This document shows positions 1 to 7,801 of a stretch of 42,367 nt of DNA, in pieces. Numbering within the stretch: the first letter of the stretch is position 1; each line of letters begins with the position of its first letter. A program made the translations under genes and the position numbers. Under the pieces are notes generated by a model. That model did no database searches, was not told the origin of the DNA, and worked only from the letters and a program-made list of their open reading frames with translations. Source of the stretch: Chloroflexota bacterium (GTDB taxonomy: Bacteria > Chloroflexota > Anaerolineae > Promineifilales > Promineifilaceae); NCBI GenBank assembly GCA_014584575.1, contig JACTMP010000043.1:1-42367 (forward strand). The letters are read 5' to 3'.

Positions 1-17
1 TCCCTCCCATTTGCACT

Positions 18-70
18 TGAGAGGGATTCCTCGCTCCGAAGACTATGCTCGGAATGACAGGCGAAGTGCG
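18..70. repeat. Half copy of dispersed palindromic repeat
   Basis: The stretch reading GGGATTCCTCGCTCCGAAGA, followed by CTCGGAATGACA, matches the right arm of the inverted repeat at 31495-31527 with small differences. The similarity continues into the downstream AAAGTTAAG motif. The left arm would lie upstream of the window. It is a dispersed intergenic element, not coding. Confidence 0.6.
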
Positions 71-226
71 AAAGTTAAGAAGACTTATTTAACAGTGTAT
101 TGAGGATTAAGTGTATAAATTTCCAGAGGTAAATCCGTTCAATCCTTTATCAGTTGTAGTCATGGCGAAAAACTAAAGCCATTACCGCAATCGGTCTTCG
201 GGCTTCAATCAAAACAGGAGAGACAT

Positions 227-1222
227 ATGACTACAGACAAAATACGTTGGGGCATACTGGGCACGGGCGTCATTGCCCGCAAATTTGCCGAGGGATTGGC
301 GGTGCTGCCGGATGCAGTGTTGACGGCCGTTGGGTCCAGAGACGAACACACCGCCGCCGCTTTTGCCAGTCAGTACCATGTGCCCCACGCCTATGCCAGC
401 TACGAGGCGCTGGCGCAAGACCCGGATGTGGACGTGATATACATTGCCACACCTCATGTCTTCCACATGGAAAACAGCCTGCTTTGTTTGCAACAGGGCA
501 AAGCGGTATTGTGCGAAAAGCCGTTTACCATGAACCGGCGGCAGGCGGAAGCCGTTTTTGCCCTGGCGGAAGCGCAGAAGTTGTTTGTGATGGAGGCGAT
601 GTGGACATACTTCCTGCCGGCGCTGACGATGGTGCGCCAACTGCTGCAAGATGGCGTCATTGGCGAGCCGCGCCTGTTGACGGCCGATTTTGGCTACCGG
701 ACGGCCATTGACCCACACGGCCGTCACTTTTCCCCGGCGTTGGGCGGCGGTGCGCTGCTCGATGTGGGCATCTATCCGCTGGCATTGGCGCAACTGGTTT
801 TTGGCGCGCCGTCCCAGATAACCGGTCTGGCCCATTTGGGCGAAACAGGTGTGGATGAACAGGCGGGTGTGATTTTGGGGTATGACAAGGGGGAATTGGC
901 GCTGCTGCACACGGCCGTGCGCACGGAAACGCCACAGGAAGCAGTGATTATGGGCACGGACGGCCGTGTCAAAATCCACTTCCCCTGGTGGCATTCAGCC
1001 CGGCTCACCCTGAGCCAATCAGGCCAGCCCGACCGGGAAATTGACGTGCCCTATGTGGGCAATGGGTACAACTATGAAGCCGCTGCCGTCATGGACTGCT
1101 TGCGCCAGGGCCAGACCCAACACCCCCTCATGCCCTGGTCTACCACGCTGGTTTTACAAGATACAATGGACAAAATTCGCGCCCAATGGGGATTGCGTTA
1201 CCCGGTGGATGATGGAATGTAA
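227..1222 (+). CDS. Gfo/Idh/MocA family NAD(P)-dependent oxidoreductase
   Basis: A 331-residue protein of normal length for the family. It has an N-terminal Rossmann fold with the dinucleotide-binding motif GILGTGVIA from residue 9, and the family hallmark CEKPF around residues 96-100 (K98 is the usual catalytic lysine). The C-terminal half is the alpha/beta substrate domain. Members oxidise or reduce sugars, inositols or dihydrodiols in the cytoplasm; the substrate here cannot be read from sequence, although the trans-1,2-dihydrodiol dehydrogenase-like subgroup is plausible. The start is supported by an AGGAGAG ribosome site just upstream. It stands alone, converging on the kinase to its right, with a repeat hairpin between them. 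It contains four ACGGCCGT octamers. Confidence 0.9.
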   Translation: MTTDKIRWGILGTGVIARKFAEGLAVLPDAVLTAVGSRDEHTAAAFASQYHVPHAYASYEALAQDPDVDVIYIATPHVFHMENSLLCLQQGKAVLCEKPFTMNRRQAEAVFALAEAQKLFVMEAMWTYFLPALTMVRQLLQDGVIGEPRLLTADFGYRTAIDPHGRHFSPALGGGALLDVGIYPLALAQLVFGAPSQITGLAHLGETGVDEQAGVILGYDKGELALLHTAVRTETPQEAVIMGTDGRVKIHFPWWHSARLTLSQSGQPDREIDVPYVGNGYNYEAAAVMDCLRQGQTQHPLMPWSTTLVLQDTMDKIRAQWGLRYPVDDGM

Positions 1223-1277
1223 TTGAGTAACTGAGCAATTGCCGACCAAATTACGCAATTACCCAATTACGCAGTTA
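1220..1277. repeat. Inverted GTAATTG-type repeat between convergent genes
   Basis: A left block TTGAGTAACTGAGCAATTG faces a right block made of AATTACGC, AATTACCC and AATTACGCAGTTAC. The blocks are largely complementary and can fold into a hairpin between the convergent oxidoreductase and kinase genes. It provides the kinase stop context and could act as a bidirectional terminator, though no long U-run follows. Confidence 0.6.
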
Positions 1278-3732
1278 CCTCTTCTACTGCCACGCGCATA
1301 CTGCCTGGCAGCGAGATGGTGAAAATCGTGCCGCGATCTTCCCGGTTGCGCACGGCGACCACGCCGCCATGCGCTTCAGCGATATTTTTCACCGTTGCCA
1401 ACCCTACGCCTGATCCCTGCGCTACCTTTAAGGAGCCTTGAATGCCCCGGTAATACTTCTCAAACACGTGGGGAATATCTTTTTCGGGAATACCCGGCCC
1501 CTCGTCACATACCGTCAACTGAATCAGTTGTGGCGCAAAATGATTGACGACCGAGACGGCCGTGTTCTTTGGTGAATACTTGAGGGCATTGTCCACCAGG
1601 TTCAGGATCATGTGATAGAGGCGCATGTCATCACCCATCACAAGGTACGGCTCTCCCTGGCAGGTATAGGAGACTTGAATGCTCTTTTGCAGCGCTACCC
1701 CCTGCACGTCATCCATCACCCGGCGAACAATGTCCTGCAAATCGCATGGCTGACGCACCAATGTCAACATTTCGGTTTTCGTGACAGATTGCAGTAGATG
1801 GTTGATCATCTCCAACATACGGTCGGCGGCTACATTGATTTCATTCAGATAGCGCCGACCTTTTTCGTCCAGGCTGGCGGTGCGTTCCAGCAGCGAAGAC
1901 CAGCCATTGATAGCGGTCAGCGGGTTCTTCAGGTCATGGGACAACATGTGCATAAACTCGCCCCGGTCTTTTTCCAACTGCTTCACGTAAGTGATGTTCT
2001 GCATGACGATGATGGTGCCCACATCGGGTACATGCTCGGTGGTGGAGAGGTAGGTCTCTTCGCCGATGAGGACCTCGGTGGTGCGGCCAACACCCTGGCT
2101 GATGGCGTCAAACATAGCCGACATATTGGTTTCCAGGAGCTTGTTGGCGGCGTCGTTGGTGACCAATACCATGCCATTGTGATCCAGCACAATCAACGGC
2201 TCGGAGAGGGTAAGAGCGGTGGCTTGAATAGCCGCCCGCTGTCGCTCGGATTCTTCAAAGAGGCGGGCATTTTCCACGGCCGTGGCCATCGGATGGGCAA
2301 ATGCTTCCAATCGCACCACATCTTCTTCGGCAAACGGACCCGTTTCCTTGTTGAACAGGGCCAACACCCCCACGACACCATGTTTCACCTGCAAAGGCAC
2401 ACAGGCTAACGAGCGCGGCACAGCGCCATTGATTTGATCAACTGTCGCATCGTATCGGGGGTGATTGCTCACCTGATTGGTTACAATTGCTCTGCCGTCC
2501 GTAACTACTGAGCCGATAATGCCCTGGCCCAATGGGTAAAATCTCTCTTTTGACGGAGGTTCATGCAACGGCCGTAACCGCTGGTGCAGCTCATCAAGCA
2601 GATAAATGTGAACGGATTCCACGGGCCAGTGATTATTCACCTGTTCTACCAGTACATCATAAACCTGGCTTAAATCTAGCGAAGCCGAAACAGTGCGTGT
2701 GACCTCATTGAGCGCCGAAAGCTCGACCACCCGCTTGGCCAGCGCCTCGTCGGTGGCTTCATACAGGCGGGCATTTTGAATGGCAATCGCCGAAAAATCA
2801 GCAATGGCGCTAAGAATTTGTTCATCACGGGCATCAAAAAGCTGCCCTTTTTCATTGTGCGCGGCCGACAATACGCCAAATGTGACGCCGCCCAACGTAA
2901 TGGGCACAAAAGCCAACGCCTCCACCAGATAGCCCGTCATCATTTGGGGCTGGGCCTGCCCCGGCTGGCGGTGTGCCCGCACCGGTTTGCCCGTGCGAAT
3001 TACCTGCCCGGCGGGGGTATCTTCACGGATGGCCATGCGGGTGCGGCGCAGCCGGGAATCATCAATGCCCAACTGGGCTTCCAGGAAAAGCTCGCCTGAA
3101 TTCTCGTCTACCAGCCAGATACTTGTTTCGCCAGCCGCTGTCAATGACATAGCGGTTGCGGCCACCTGATTGAGCACCTCTTCCAGATTCAGTTGGGAAG
3201 TAATGGCTGAGGCTATTTGGGAGAGGGCGTCTACCAGGTCGGGTTTTTGTTTGAGGGGGGTAGTTTGCAGATACGGCCGTTCGACAATTCGTATCTGCAT
3301 CTCCATGTGCCCTAAAGTCAGCCGATCCCGGTCAGCCAGTGCATAGGGTGTATTGACGCCAATCGAGCGATCGTTGCGCAGCGTTCCGTTTGTGCTGCCC
3401 AGATCAATGATGTACAAGTTGTTTGACGTGGGTCGTAGAGTAGCATGGCGGCGCGACACCCCCTTCGTTTCCGCGCCGTAGGGGGTCAGGTCAAACATAT
3501 CGGGTGCATCCATGCCTCGCCCCAGTGTAATCTCCCCGTTGATATCCAGGCCATAGTATTCACCACTTTCATCCCCGGTCACTTCAAACAAAACACGCCA
3601 TACGGGCCGTTTCCCGGCGGATAAGGGACTTGTTTCATAAGGAATGGGACGATAAGTGACACCCGTAGGCAAAACACCTGTGGCTGACTTATTAAGCAAA
3701 CTGGTTTGTTGGGCTGGTTTGGTTTTGGTCAT
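1267..3732 (-). CDS. FHA-GAF-GAF-PAS sensor histidine kinase
   Basis: An 821-residue soluble multidomain kinase with no membrane segment. An N-terminal FHA domain spans about 70-150 (LGRG, SRRHA and STNGT motifs), binding phosphothreonine partners. Two GAF domains follow (about 175-325 and 340-490), then a short PAS-like region (about 500-570). The transmitter has the H-box MLSHDLKNPL with phospho-accepting His at about 599 and an HATPase_c domain (NALKY N-box, DEGPGIP, GSGVGLA). It presumably senses small ligands or redox through GAF and phosphorylates an unlinked regulator, since no response regulator is adjacent. FHA input implies cross-talk with Ser/Thr kinases. Start at the ATG followed by TKTKPAQ; upstream is a 316-bp gene-free gap that should hold its promoter. 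Confidence 0.93.
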   Translation of the reverse strand: MTKTKPAQQTSLLNKSATGVLPTGVTYRPIPYETSPLSAGKRPVWRVLFEVTGDESGEYYGLDINGEITLGRGMDAPDMFDLTPYGAETKGVSRRHATLRPTSNNLYIIDLGSTNGTLRNDRSIGVNTPYALADRDRLTLGHMEMQIRIVERPYLQTTPLKQKPDLVDALSQIASAITSQLNLEEVLNQVAATAMSLTAAGETSIWLVDENSGELFLEAQLGIDDSRLRRTRMAIREDTPAGQVIRTGKPVRAHRQPGQAQPQMMTGYLVEALAFVPITLGGVTFGVLSAAHNEKGQLFDARDEQILSAIADFSAIAIQNARLYEATDEALAKRVVELSALNEVTRTVSASLDLSQVYDVLVEQVNNHWPVESVHIYLLDELHQRLRPLHEPPSKERFYPLGQGIIGSVVTDGRAIVTNQVSNHPRYDATVDQINGAVPRSLACVPLQVKHGVVGVLALFNKETGPFAEEDVVRLEAFAHPMATAVENARLFEESERQRAAIQATALTLSEPLIVLDHNGMVLVTNDAANKLLETNMSAMFDAISQGVGRTTEVLIGEETYLSTTEHVPDVGTIIVMQNITYVKQLEKDRGEFMHMLSHDLKNPLTAINGWSSLLERTASLDEKGRRYLNEINVAADRMLEMINHLLQSVTKTEMLTLVRQPCDLQDIVRRVMDDVQGVALQKSIQVSYTCQGEPYLVMGDDMRLYHMILNLVDNALKYSPKNTAVSVVNHFAPQLIQLTVCDEGPGIPEKDIPHVFEKYYRGIQGSLKVAQGSGVGLATVKNIAEAHGGVVAVRNREDRGTIFTISLPGSMRVAVEEVTA

Positions 3733-4048
3733 AATATCTGGCGCAAAAAGGCTAATCGTATTTGTGACCGGGTTTTAACCGTGTCACCTCTTATAAGAAT
3801 GTCCGATCATGCCCTTTGCGAGCATGAATGATTGGCATATCTGGAAGTTACACCTGTTGTCTTGATTAACAACTTACAGCCTGCTAATCCTAGTCGATCA
3901 CTCAACTTGTCAAAATAGCACCTGAAGGGCAGCACCATCTTTGCAAAAATCTAGTCAATTGTATCTGGTAGGCACACAATTTGGGTCAAAATATCGTGAA
4001 AAGTAACTGCCCCAAAACAGGCAGCTATCCATGTTTCGCAACCGTTAT
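3733..4048. other. Gene-free gap of 316 bp
   Basis: No convincing ORF on either strand and no 7-8 bp repeat array. It must hold the promoter of the minus-strand kinase. I see only a weak candidate reading TTGACA-15-TAGGAT on the minus strand around 3887-3913, so I do not call it separately. Confidence 0.5.
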
Positions 4049-4321
4049 TTATCCCTCTCGCCGTTCACTTCCGGCTAACCACCAACTGGCAATCAGGGCA
4101 ATCCACGCTCCCAGGCTGGCGCTGAACAGGTGCAGCGCCCCCAGGTTCAGCAGTTCCAGGTTGATAAAATCTCCCAAGAAGTGGCCTACGGCAAAACCCA
4201 CCCAGGCAGCCAGCACATAAAGGATAATGCGTCGCGCCGGGCCACCCATGATCAGGTGAAAACCCGCGCCATAAGCCGTCGCCAGCAAAAAACCTAATAT
4301 CACCCCGGAGGCGTTCATCAT
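4049..4321 (-). CDS. Small membrane protein, unknown function
   Basis: A 90-residue hydrophobic protein with about three transmembrane segments (GVILGFLLATAYGAGFHLI, ILYVLAAWVGFAVG and LGAWIALIASWWLAG), ending in a charged ERREG tail. I do not recognise a family. The start ATG at 4319-4321 overlaps the mnmA stop codon in an ATGATG arrangement, so it is probably translationally coupled to mnmA and co-transcribed. A longer frame starting at 4393 would run through repeat DNA inside mnmA and is unlikely. Confidence 0.6.
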   Translation of the reverse strand: MMNASGVILGFLLATAYGAGFHLIMGGPARRIILYVLAAWVGFAVGHFLGDFINLELLNLGALHLFSASLGAWIALIASWWLAGSERREG

Positions 4322-5499
4322 GCGTTCCCTGTTTTTTGAGATAGGGAGATTGGCGGTGAGGACACCGCGAGATTGAGAGACTGAATCTCCCAATCTCCCA
4401 ATCTCTCAATCTCGGTAATGATGCCGCCGCCCAATACCGTGTCGCCGTCATAAAACACGGCTGCCTGCCCGGCGGTGATGCCAAAGACGGGTTCGTGGAA
4501 GGTGCAGCGGACACGGCCGTCGCCCCCATCCTCCACCGTGCCCTCAACCGCCCTGGCCTTGTAGCGGATTTTAATTTGAACGGGAAGGGGAGTGGTGGGG
4601 GTACGGCCGTTGACCCAATTCACCTGCCGCGCCACCAGCGTTTGCTGCCCCAACTCCTCATGCGTGCCCACAATCAGCGCATTGTGGGCCACATCTTTAC
4701 GCAGCACAAAAACCGGCTGCCCGGTGGTAATGCCCAGCCCCTTGCGCTGACCGATGGTATAAAACGCCAGCCCCTCATGCTGACCCAATTCGTGCCCGGC
4801 TATATCCAGAATGGGGCCAGGACGTGCCGCCCGCTGGCTATACTCCCGCAAAAAGCGGCGGTAGTCACCATCGCCCAAAAAGCACAAATCCTGACTCTCA
4901 TCCTTGCTGGCCACGGGCAGGCCAAACTTGCGCGCCAGTTCGCGCACCTCCGCCTTGGTGTATTCACCCACCGGGAACAACAGGTGCGCCAGATGCTCTT
5001 GCGTCAGCATGTGCAGCACGTAGGATTGGTCTTTATGCTCGTCCACCCCTTTGCGAATTTCGTAACCGGCCGATGTGTGGATGACGCGGGCATAATGACC
5101 GGTGGCCAGATAATCGGCATCTAGCGCCAGTGCTCGTTCCAGCAAATAAGTGAAGCGGATTTGCCGGTTACACTCCACGCACGGGTTAGGGGTGCGTCCC
5201 AATTCGTGCTGGTCAATGAAAAATTGCACGATGGTCTGGCGAAAATGGTCTTGCACATCCACCACGTAAAACGGGATGCCCATCAACCCGGCCACACGGC
5301 GGGCGTCGGCCATCTGATCCGGCGTGCAACAGCGGTTGAGCGGCGCGGCAGCGCCCATGCCCGGCTCGCTCCACAGCCGCATCATCATGCCGATGACCTC
5401 ATAGCCCTGCTCCTTCAGCAGCGCCGCCGCCACCGAACTATCCACCCCGCCGCTCATGGCGACGACCACACGTGGTGTGTTATTTCCCAATTTGGTCAT
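4318..5499 (-). CDS. mnmA: tRNA-specific 2-thiouridylase MnmA
   Basis: Thiolates U34 of Lys, Glu and Gln tRNAs using sulfur relayed from a desulfurase, with ATP activation. The PP-loop SGGVDSS is at residues 16-22, the first catalytic Cys lies in NPCVEC (C107, with C110), and the second is in DLCFLGD (C206). TGHYAR and TIGQRKGLG are also present. The family normally ends soon after VLGGGII (about residue 361). Here 30 further residues (363-393) are encoded by an inverted GGGAGATT-type repeat at 4338-4413, an unusual tail probably added by repeat insertion over the old stop codon. It lies 2 bp downstream of the PIN toxin gene, so may be read from the toxin-antitoxin promoter. Confidence 0.96.
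   Translation of the reverse strand: MTKLGNNTPRVVVAMSGGVDSSVAAALLKEQGYEVIGMMMRLWSEPGMGAAAPLNRCCTPDQMADARRVAGLMGIPFYVVDVQDHFRQTIVQFFIDQHELGRTPNPCVECNRQIRFTYLLERALALDADYLATGHYARVIHTSAGYEIRKGVDEHKDQSYVLHMLTQEHLAHLLFPVGEYTKAEVRELARKFGLPVASKDESQDLCFLGDGDYRRFLREYSQRAARPGPILDIAGHELGQHEGLAFYTIGQRKGLGITTGQPVFVLRKDVAHNALIVGTHEELGQQTLVARQVNWVNGRTPTTPLPVQIKIRYKARAVEGTVEDGGDGRVRCTFHEPVFGITAGQAAVFYDGDTVLGGGIITEIERLGDWEIQSLNLAVSSPPISLSQKTGNA
4338..4413. repeat. Inverted GGGAGATT array inside mnmA 3' end
   Basis: Left arm GAGATAGGGAGATTGG (4338-4353) faces right arm 4384-4413 made of AATCTCCC, AATCTCCC and AATCTCTC units. It encodes MnmA residues from 363 onward, exactly where the conserved family sequence stops. 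Confidence 0.75.
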
Positions 5500-5501
5500 C
5501 T

Positions 5502-5903
5502 TTAACTTTCCCAGTCCTCAATTTTCAGAGTAGCAATACGGCCAAACTCAGAAACATTATGGGTGATTAACGTCAGATCATGAGCCAGAGCAATGGCAGC
5601 GATCATCAGGTCATTTGGACCAATAGGCGTTCCTTTTGCAGCCAGGTTAGCTCGAATTGCTCCATATGCTTGAGCCGCGGAATCATCAAAGGGAAATGAC
5701 TTGAACTGGCTGAGGAACTGAATTTGCGCTTGCAAACTCTTTTCTGGATTGTTACTCCGTTTGGCCCCATAGAACAACTCAGCCTTTACTACGGAGCAGA
5801 CAGCAATTTCATTTGGCTGAGTTTGTTGTAAACGTTGCTTAATTTTCTCAGAACGCCCTGTCAGGTAGCGAATACATACGTTGGTGTCAAGCAAATATGT
5901 CAT
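5502..5903 (-). CDS. vapC: PIN-domain toxin, VapC-like ribonuclease
   Basis: A 133-residue PIN-fold protein of typical VapC length. Acidic metal-binding residues are visible: D6 in LLDTNVC, E42 in VKAELFYGA and D98 in GPNDLMIAA, followed by the usual TLITHNVSEFGRI strand. VapC toxins cleave specific RNAs, often tRNA-fMet or rRNA loops, and are held by the cognate antitoxin. The start codon overlaps the antitoxin stop (ATGA), the standard coupled arrangement. The subgroup resembles the tRNA(fMet)-cleaving type by its DTNVCIRYL start. It sits directly upstream of mnmA and holds no ACGGCCGT, consistent with acquisition. Confidence 0.88.
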   Translation of the reverse strand: MTYLLDTNVCIRYLTGRSEKIKQRLQQTQPNEIAVCSVVKAELFYGAKRSNNPEKSLQAQIQFLSQFKSFPFDDSAAQAYGAIRANLAAKGTPIGPNDLMIAAIALAHDLTLITHNVSEFGRIATLKIEDWES

Positions 5904-6148
5904 GACAGTTCTTCTCTAACTTCATAGTCATTTAGTGGCTCACGAACAAGATTTACATCTTGTAAGCTGCCATAGGTCTTAATGAAGAACTCTGGTGGCC
6001 AGCCCAATTTTTCTGGAGTTTCCTTTTTAGAGCTAACAGCCAATGCCTTTTCCTCATGCGCCAGTTCAGACAAGAGATACTGCATCGCCTGTATTTTCTC
6101 AGTGCGGTTGAGTTTTTCCAGTAGTGGTAAAAGGTCTAAGACGGTCAT
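5900..6148 (-). CDS. Antitoxin of the VapBC-like pair
   Basis: An 82-residue acidic protein starting MTVLDLLPLLEKLNRTEK. The start at 6146-6148 is chosen over an upstream in-frame ATG because GGAGGT lies just upstream at the proper distance. It has an N-terminal helical segment (QAMQYLLSELAHEEK), then a central stretch with WPPEFFIKTYGSL and an acidic tail (DYEVREELS) typical of the toxin-neutralising tail of VapB-like proteins. It overlaps the toxin by four bases. Function is assigned from context more than from strong sequence similarity. Confidence 0.75.
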   Translation of the reverse strand: MTVLDLLPLLEKLNRTEKIQAMQYLLSELAHEEKALAVSSKKETPEKLGWPPEFFIKTYGSLQDVNLVREPLNDYEVREELS

Positions 6149-6199
6149 ATCCACCTCCGTTATTGGCTCCATTATACCTACAAAACGGCCGTATAACCG

Positions 6200-6910
6200 T
6201 TACGTCCTGATGGCAATCTCTATCTCCTGGCGTAATTTGACGATGGAGTCGGGTGGGTAATAACCCTTACGCAGGCTGACGTTGGCGTAGATAAGCGCGC
6301 GCGGGGCAACCAGGCAGCCGGGATTCAATACGGCGTTGCAGCCGGTTTGCACATCGTCTCCCAGGATAGCGCCCAGTTTGGGCAGGCCGGTGTCATAGGT
6401 ACGGCCGTCCACCACAATCTGGATTGACGGCCGTTTGCCCGTCGCCGGGTCCTTCTCGCTCAACATGCCCAGGTTACTCAGTTTGGTGCCCGCGCCCATA
6501 TTCACCCGACGACCCAAAATGGAATCGCCCACATAGTTAAAATGGGGCGCGTGTGCGCCGGGCAGCAGCAGAGCGTTTTTGGCCTCCGTGTCATGCCCAA
6601 AGATGGCCCCGGCGCAGATAATCACCTGTTCGCGCACAAATGCGCCGTGCCGAACCACTGCCCCCGGCCCAATGTAGGCGGGACCAAGAATATACGCCCC
6701 CGGTTCTACCCGCGCCCCCTCAGCAATATAAAGCGGACGGTCGCTCAGGTGCGCGCCGGGCATTACCTGGCCCAAAATGGTTTGCACACCGCCCGTCAAC
6801 CGGGCCACATGTTCCTTGATGTGCGCCAACGCCTGCCAGACGTATTCGCAGTCCGCAAAAAACACGGCCGTTTCCTCATCCAGTTCAAAAAAATCTTGGG
6901 GTCGTAACAT
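6200..6910 (-). CDS. Left-handed beta-helix (hexapeptide) transferase-like protein
   Basis: A 236-residue protein whose middle shows hexapeptide turns (GARVEPGAYILGPAYIGPGAVVRHGAFV and GHDTEAKNALL) typical of LbH acyl- or nucleotidyltransferases. The order resembles the C-terminal part of GlmU-like UDP-GlcNAc pyrophosphorylase proteins without the nucleotidyltransferase domain: NYVGDSILGRRVNMGAGTKLSN is very GlmU-like. It probably trimerises and may acylate a sugar nucleotide; substrate unknown. Start supported by GAGGAA upstream. Two octamers fall in it close together near 6401-6434. The upstream spacer is an inverted GTAATCC array. Confidence 0.78.
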   Translation of the reverse strand: MLRPQDFFELDEETAVFFADCEYVWQALAHIKEHVARLTGGVQTILGQVMPGAHLSDRPLYIAEGARVEPGAYILGPAYIGPGAVVRHGAFVREQVIICAGAIFGHDTEAKNALLLPGAHAPHFNYVGDSILGRRVNMGAGTKLSNLGMLSEKDPATGKRPSIQIVVDGRTYDTGLPKLGAILGDDVQTGCNAVLNPGCLVAPRALIYANVSLRKGYYPPDSIVKLRQEIEIAIRT

Positions 6911-6919
6911 GTTTCCTCG

Positions 6920-6992
6920 TGATGCGTAATCCGTGATCCGTGACCCGTAATCCGTCGGTTTATGGATTACCGATTACGGGTTACGGATTACC
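6920..6992. repeat. Inverted GTAATCCGTGATC array
   Basis: Left block of GTAATCC/GTGATCC/GTGACCC units faces GGATTACC/GATTACGGG/TTACGGATTACC. Unit length is 7-8 bp and the two blocks are nearly complementary. The SGNH gene takes its last codons (VIRNP and stop) from the right block. Confidence 0.8.
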
Positions 6993-7792
6993 TTCTGCAT
7001 AACAACCGGCAGCGCCAACTCCACCCAGGCCGCATACATCTTGCCGGAGGGGTGCAGCCCGTCGTCGGCAATGAGGCTGGGATCGGTAGTGGCCTGGCGG
7101 GACACGGCCGTGACATCCACATACCACACCCCCGCCTTTTCCGCTTCCGCCCGGTTGATGGCGTTAAAAGCGTCAATCTCGGCGGCGATAGCGGCTGCGT
7201 CTTGCCGCGCCGCAAAGGGAGTCACGCCCCAATCGGGGATGGACAGCACCATGACCCGCGCCGGGTCATTCCCGGCAAAGGCAATCGCCTGTTGCAGCAA
7301 GTCGGCAAACTGCGCCTGGTACTCTTCCTGGCTGCGCCCCCGGTACTGGTTGTTGACGCCAATCAGCAGCGACACCAGATCATACGGCCCTTCTGGTTGG
7401 GCGGCCTCAATGCCCGCCGCCAGTTCATCCGTCGTCCAGCCCGTTTTGGCGATGATTTCGGGCGCAGCGATGCGGACGCCCTGCTCTTGCAGGCGGGCGG
7501 CCAACTGCACCGGCCATCGTTCCGCTTCGGCCACACTTTCACCGATGGTATAAGAATCTCCCAGTGCTAAAAATCGCATCTCTCGCTCCATGATGGTGGG
7601 GGTAGGCGGCAGCGTGGGGGTGGGTGCTGTGGTGGCGGTCGGCAGCGGTGTGTTGGTGGGGGCTGGTGTGGGGGTGGGCACGGCCGTTGCCCTGACCTCA
7701 TCACATCCCATCAGACAAAAGAACAATCCGCTAAGGACGCAAAGAAACGCGAAGGGTAATTCTATTCTTGTCTTCTTTGCTTCTTGTGCCAC
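6974..7792 (-). CDS. SGNH/GDSL hydrolase lipoprotein
   Basis: A secreted esterase-type protein. The N-terminus has a hydrophobic signal ending in lipobox LMGC (C30), then a Thr/Pro-rich linker (PTPTPAPTNTPLPT, about 36-66). The SGNH fold then starts with ALGDSYT (nucleophile S80), has GVNNQYRG (block III Asn) and ends with DDGLHPSGK (block V Asp/His). It probably deacylates lipids or glycans at the cell surface. The start is a GTG at 7790-7792. The signal peptide is encoded inside a palindromic repeat (7735-7801), and the C-terminus and stop inside another repeat, so both ends appear shaped by repeat insertions. Confidence 0.85.
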   Translation of the reverse strand: MAQEAKKTRIELPFAFLCVLSGLFFCLMGCDEVRATAVPTPTPAPTNTPLPTATTAPTPTLPPTPTIMEREMRFLALGDSYTIGESVAEAERWPVQLAARLQEQGVRIAAPEIIAKTGWTTDELAAGIEAAQPEGPYDLVSLLIGVNNQYRGRSQEEYQAQFADLLQQAIAFAGNDPARVMVLSIPDWGVTPFAARQDAAAIAAEIDAFNAINRAEAEKAGVWYVDVTAVSRQATTDPSLIADDGLHPSGKMYAAWVELALPVVMQKVIRNP

Positions 7793-7801
7793 TTTGCGTC
7801 A
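7735..7801. repeat. Palindromic GGACGCAAAG repeat encoding a signal peptide
   Basis: GGACGCAAAGAAACGCGAAG (7735-7754) is roughly complementary to the right arm ending ACTTTGCGTC (7791-7800). The element resembles GACGCAAAG/CTTTGCGTC repeats that I recognise as dispersed in many bacterial genomes. It encodes the hydrophobic core of the SGNH lipoprotein signal and provides the amidase stop codon. Confidence 0.55.

Noticed and set aside
209..994. Long open frame on the minus strand opposite the oxidoreductase gene
   Set aside because: Antisense shadow of a clearly conserved Gfo/Idh/MocA gene; product is His/Gln/Arg-rich with no recognisable domain.
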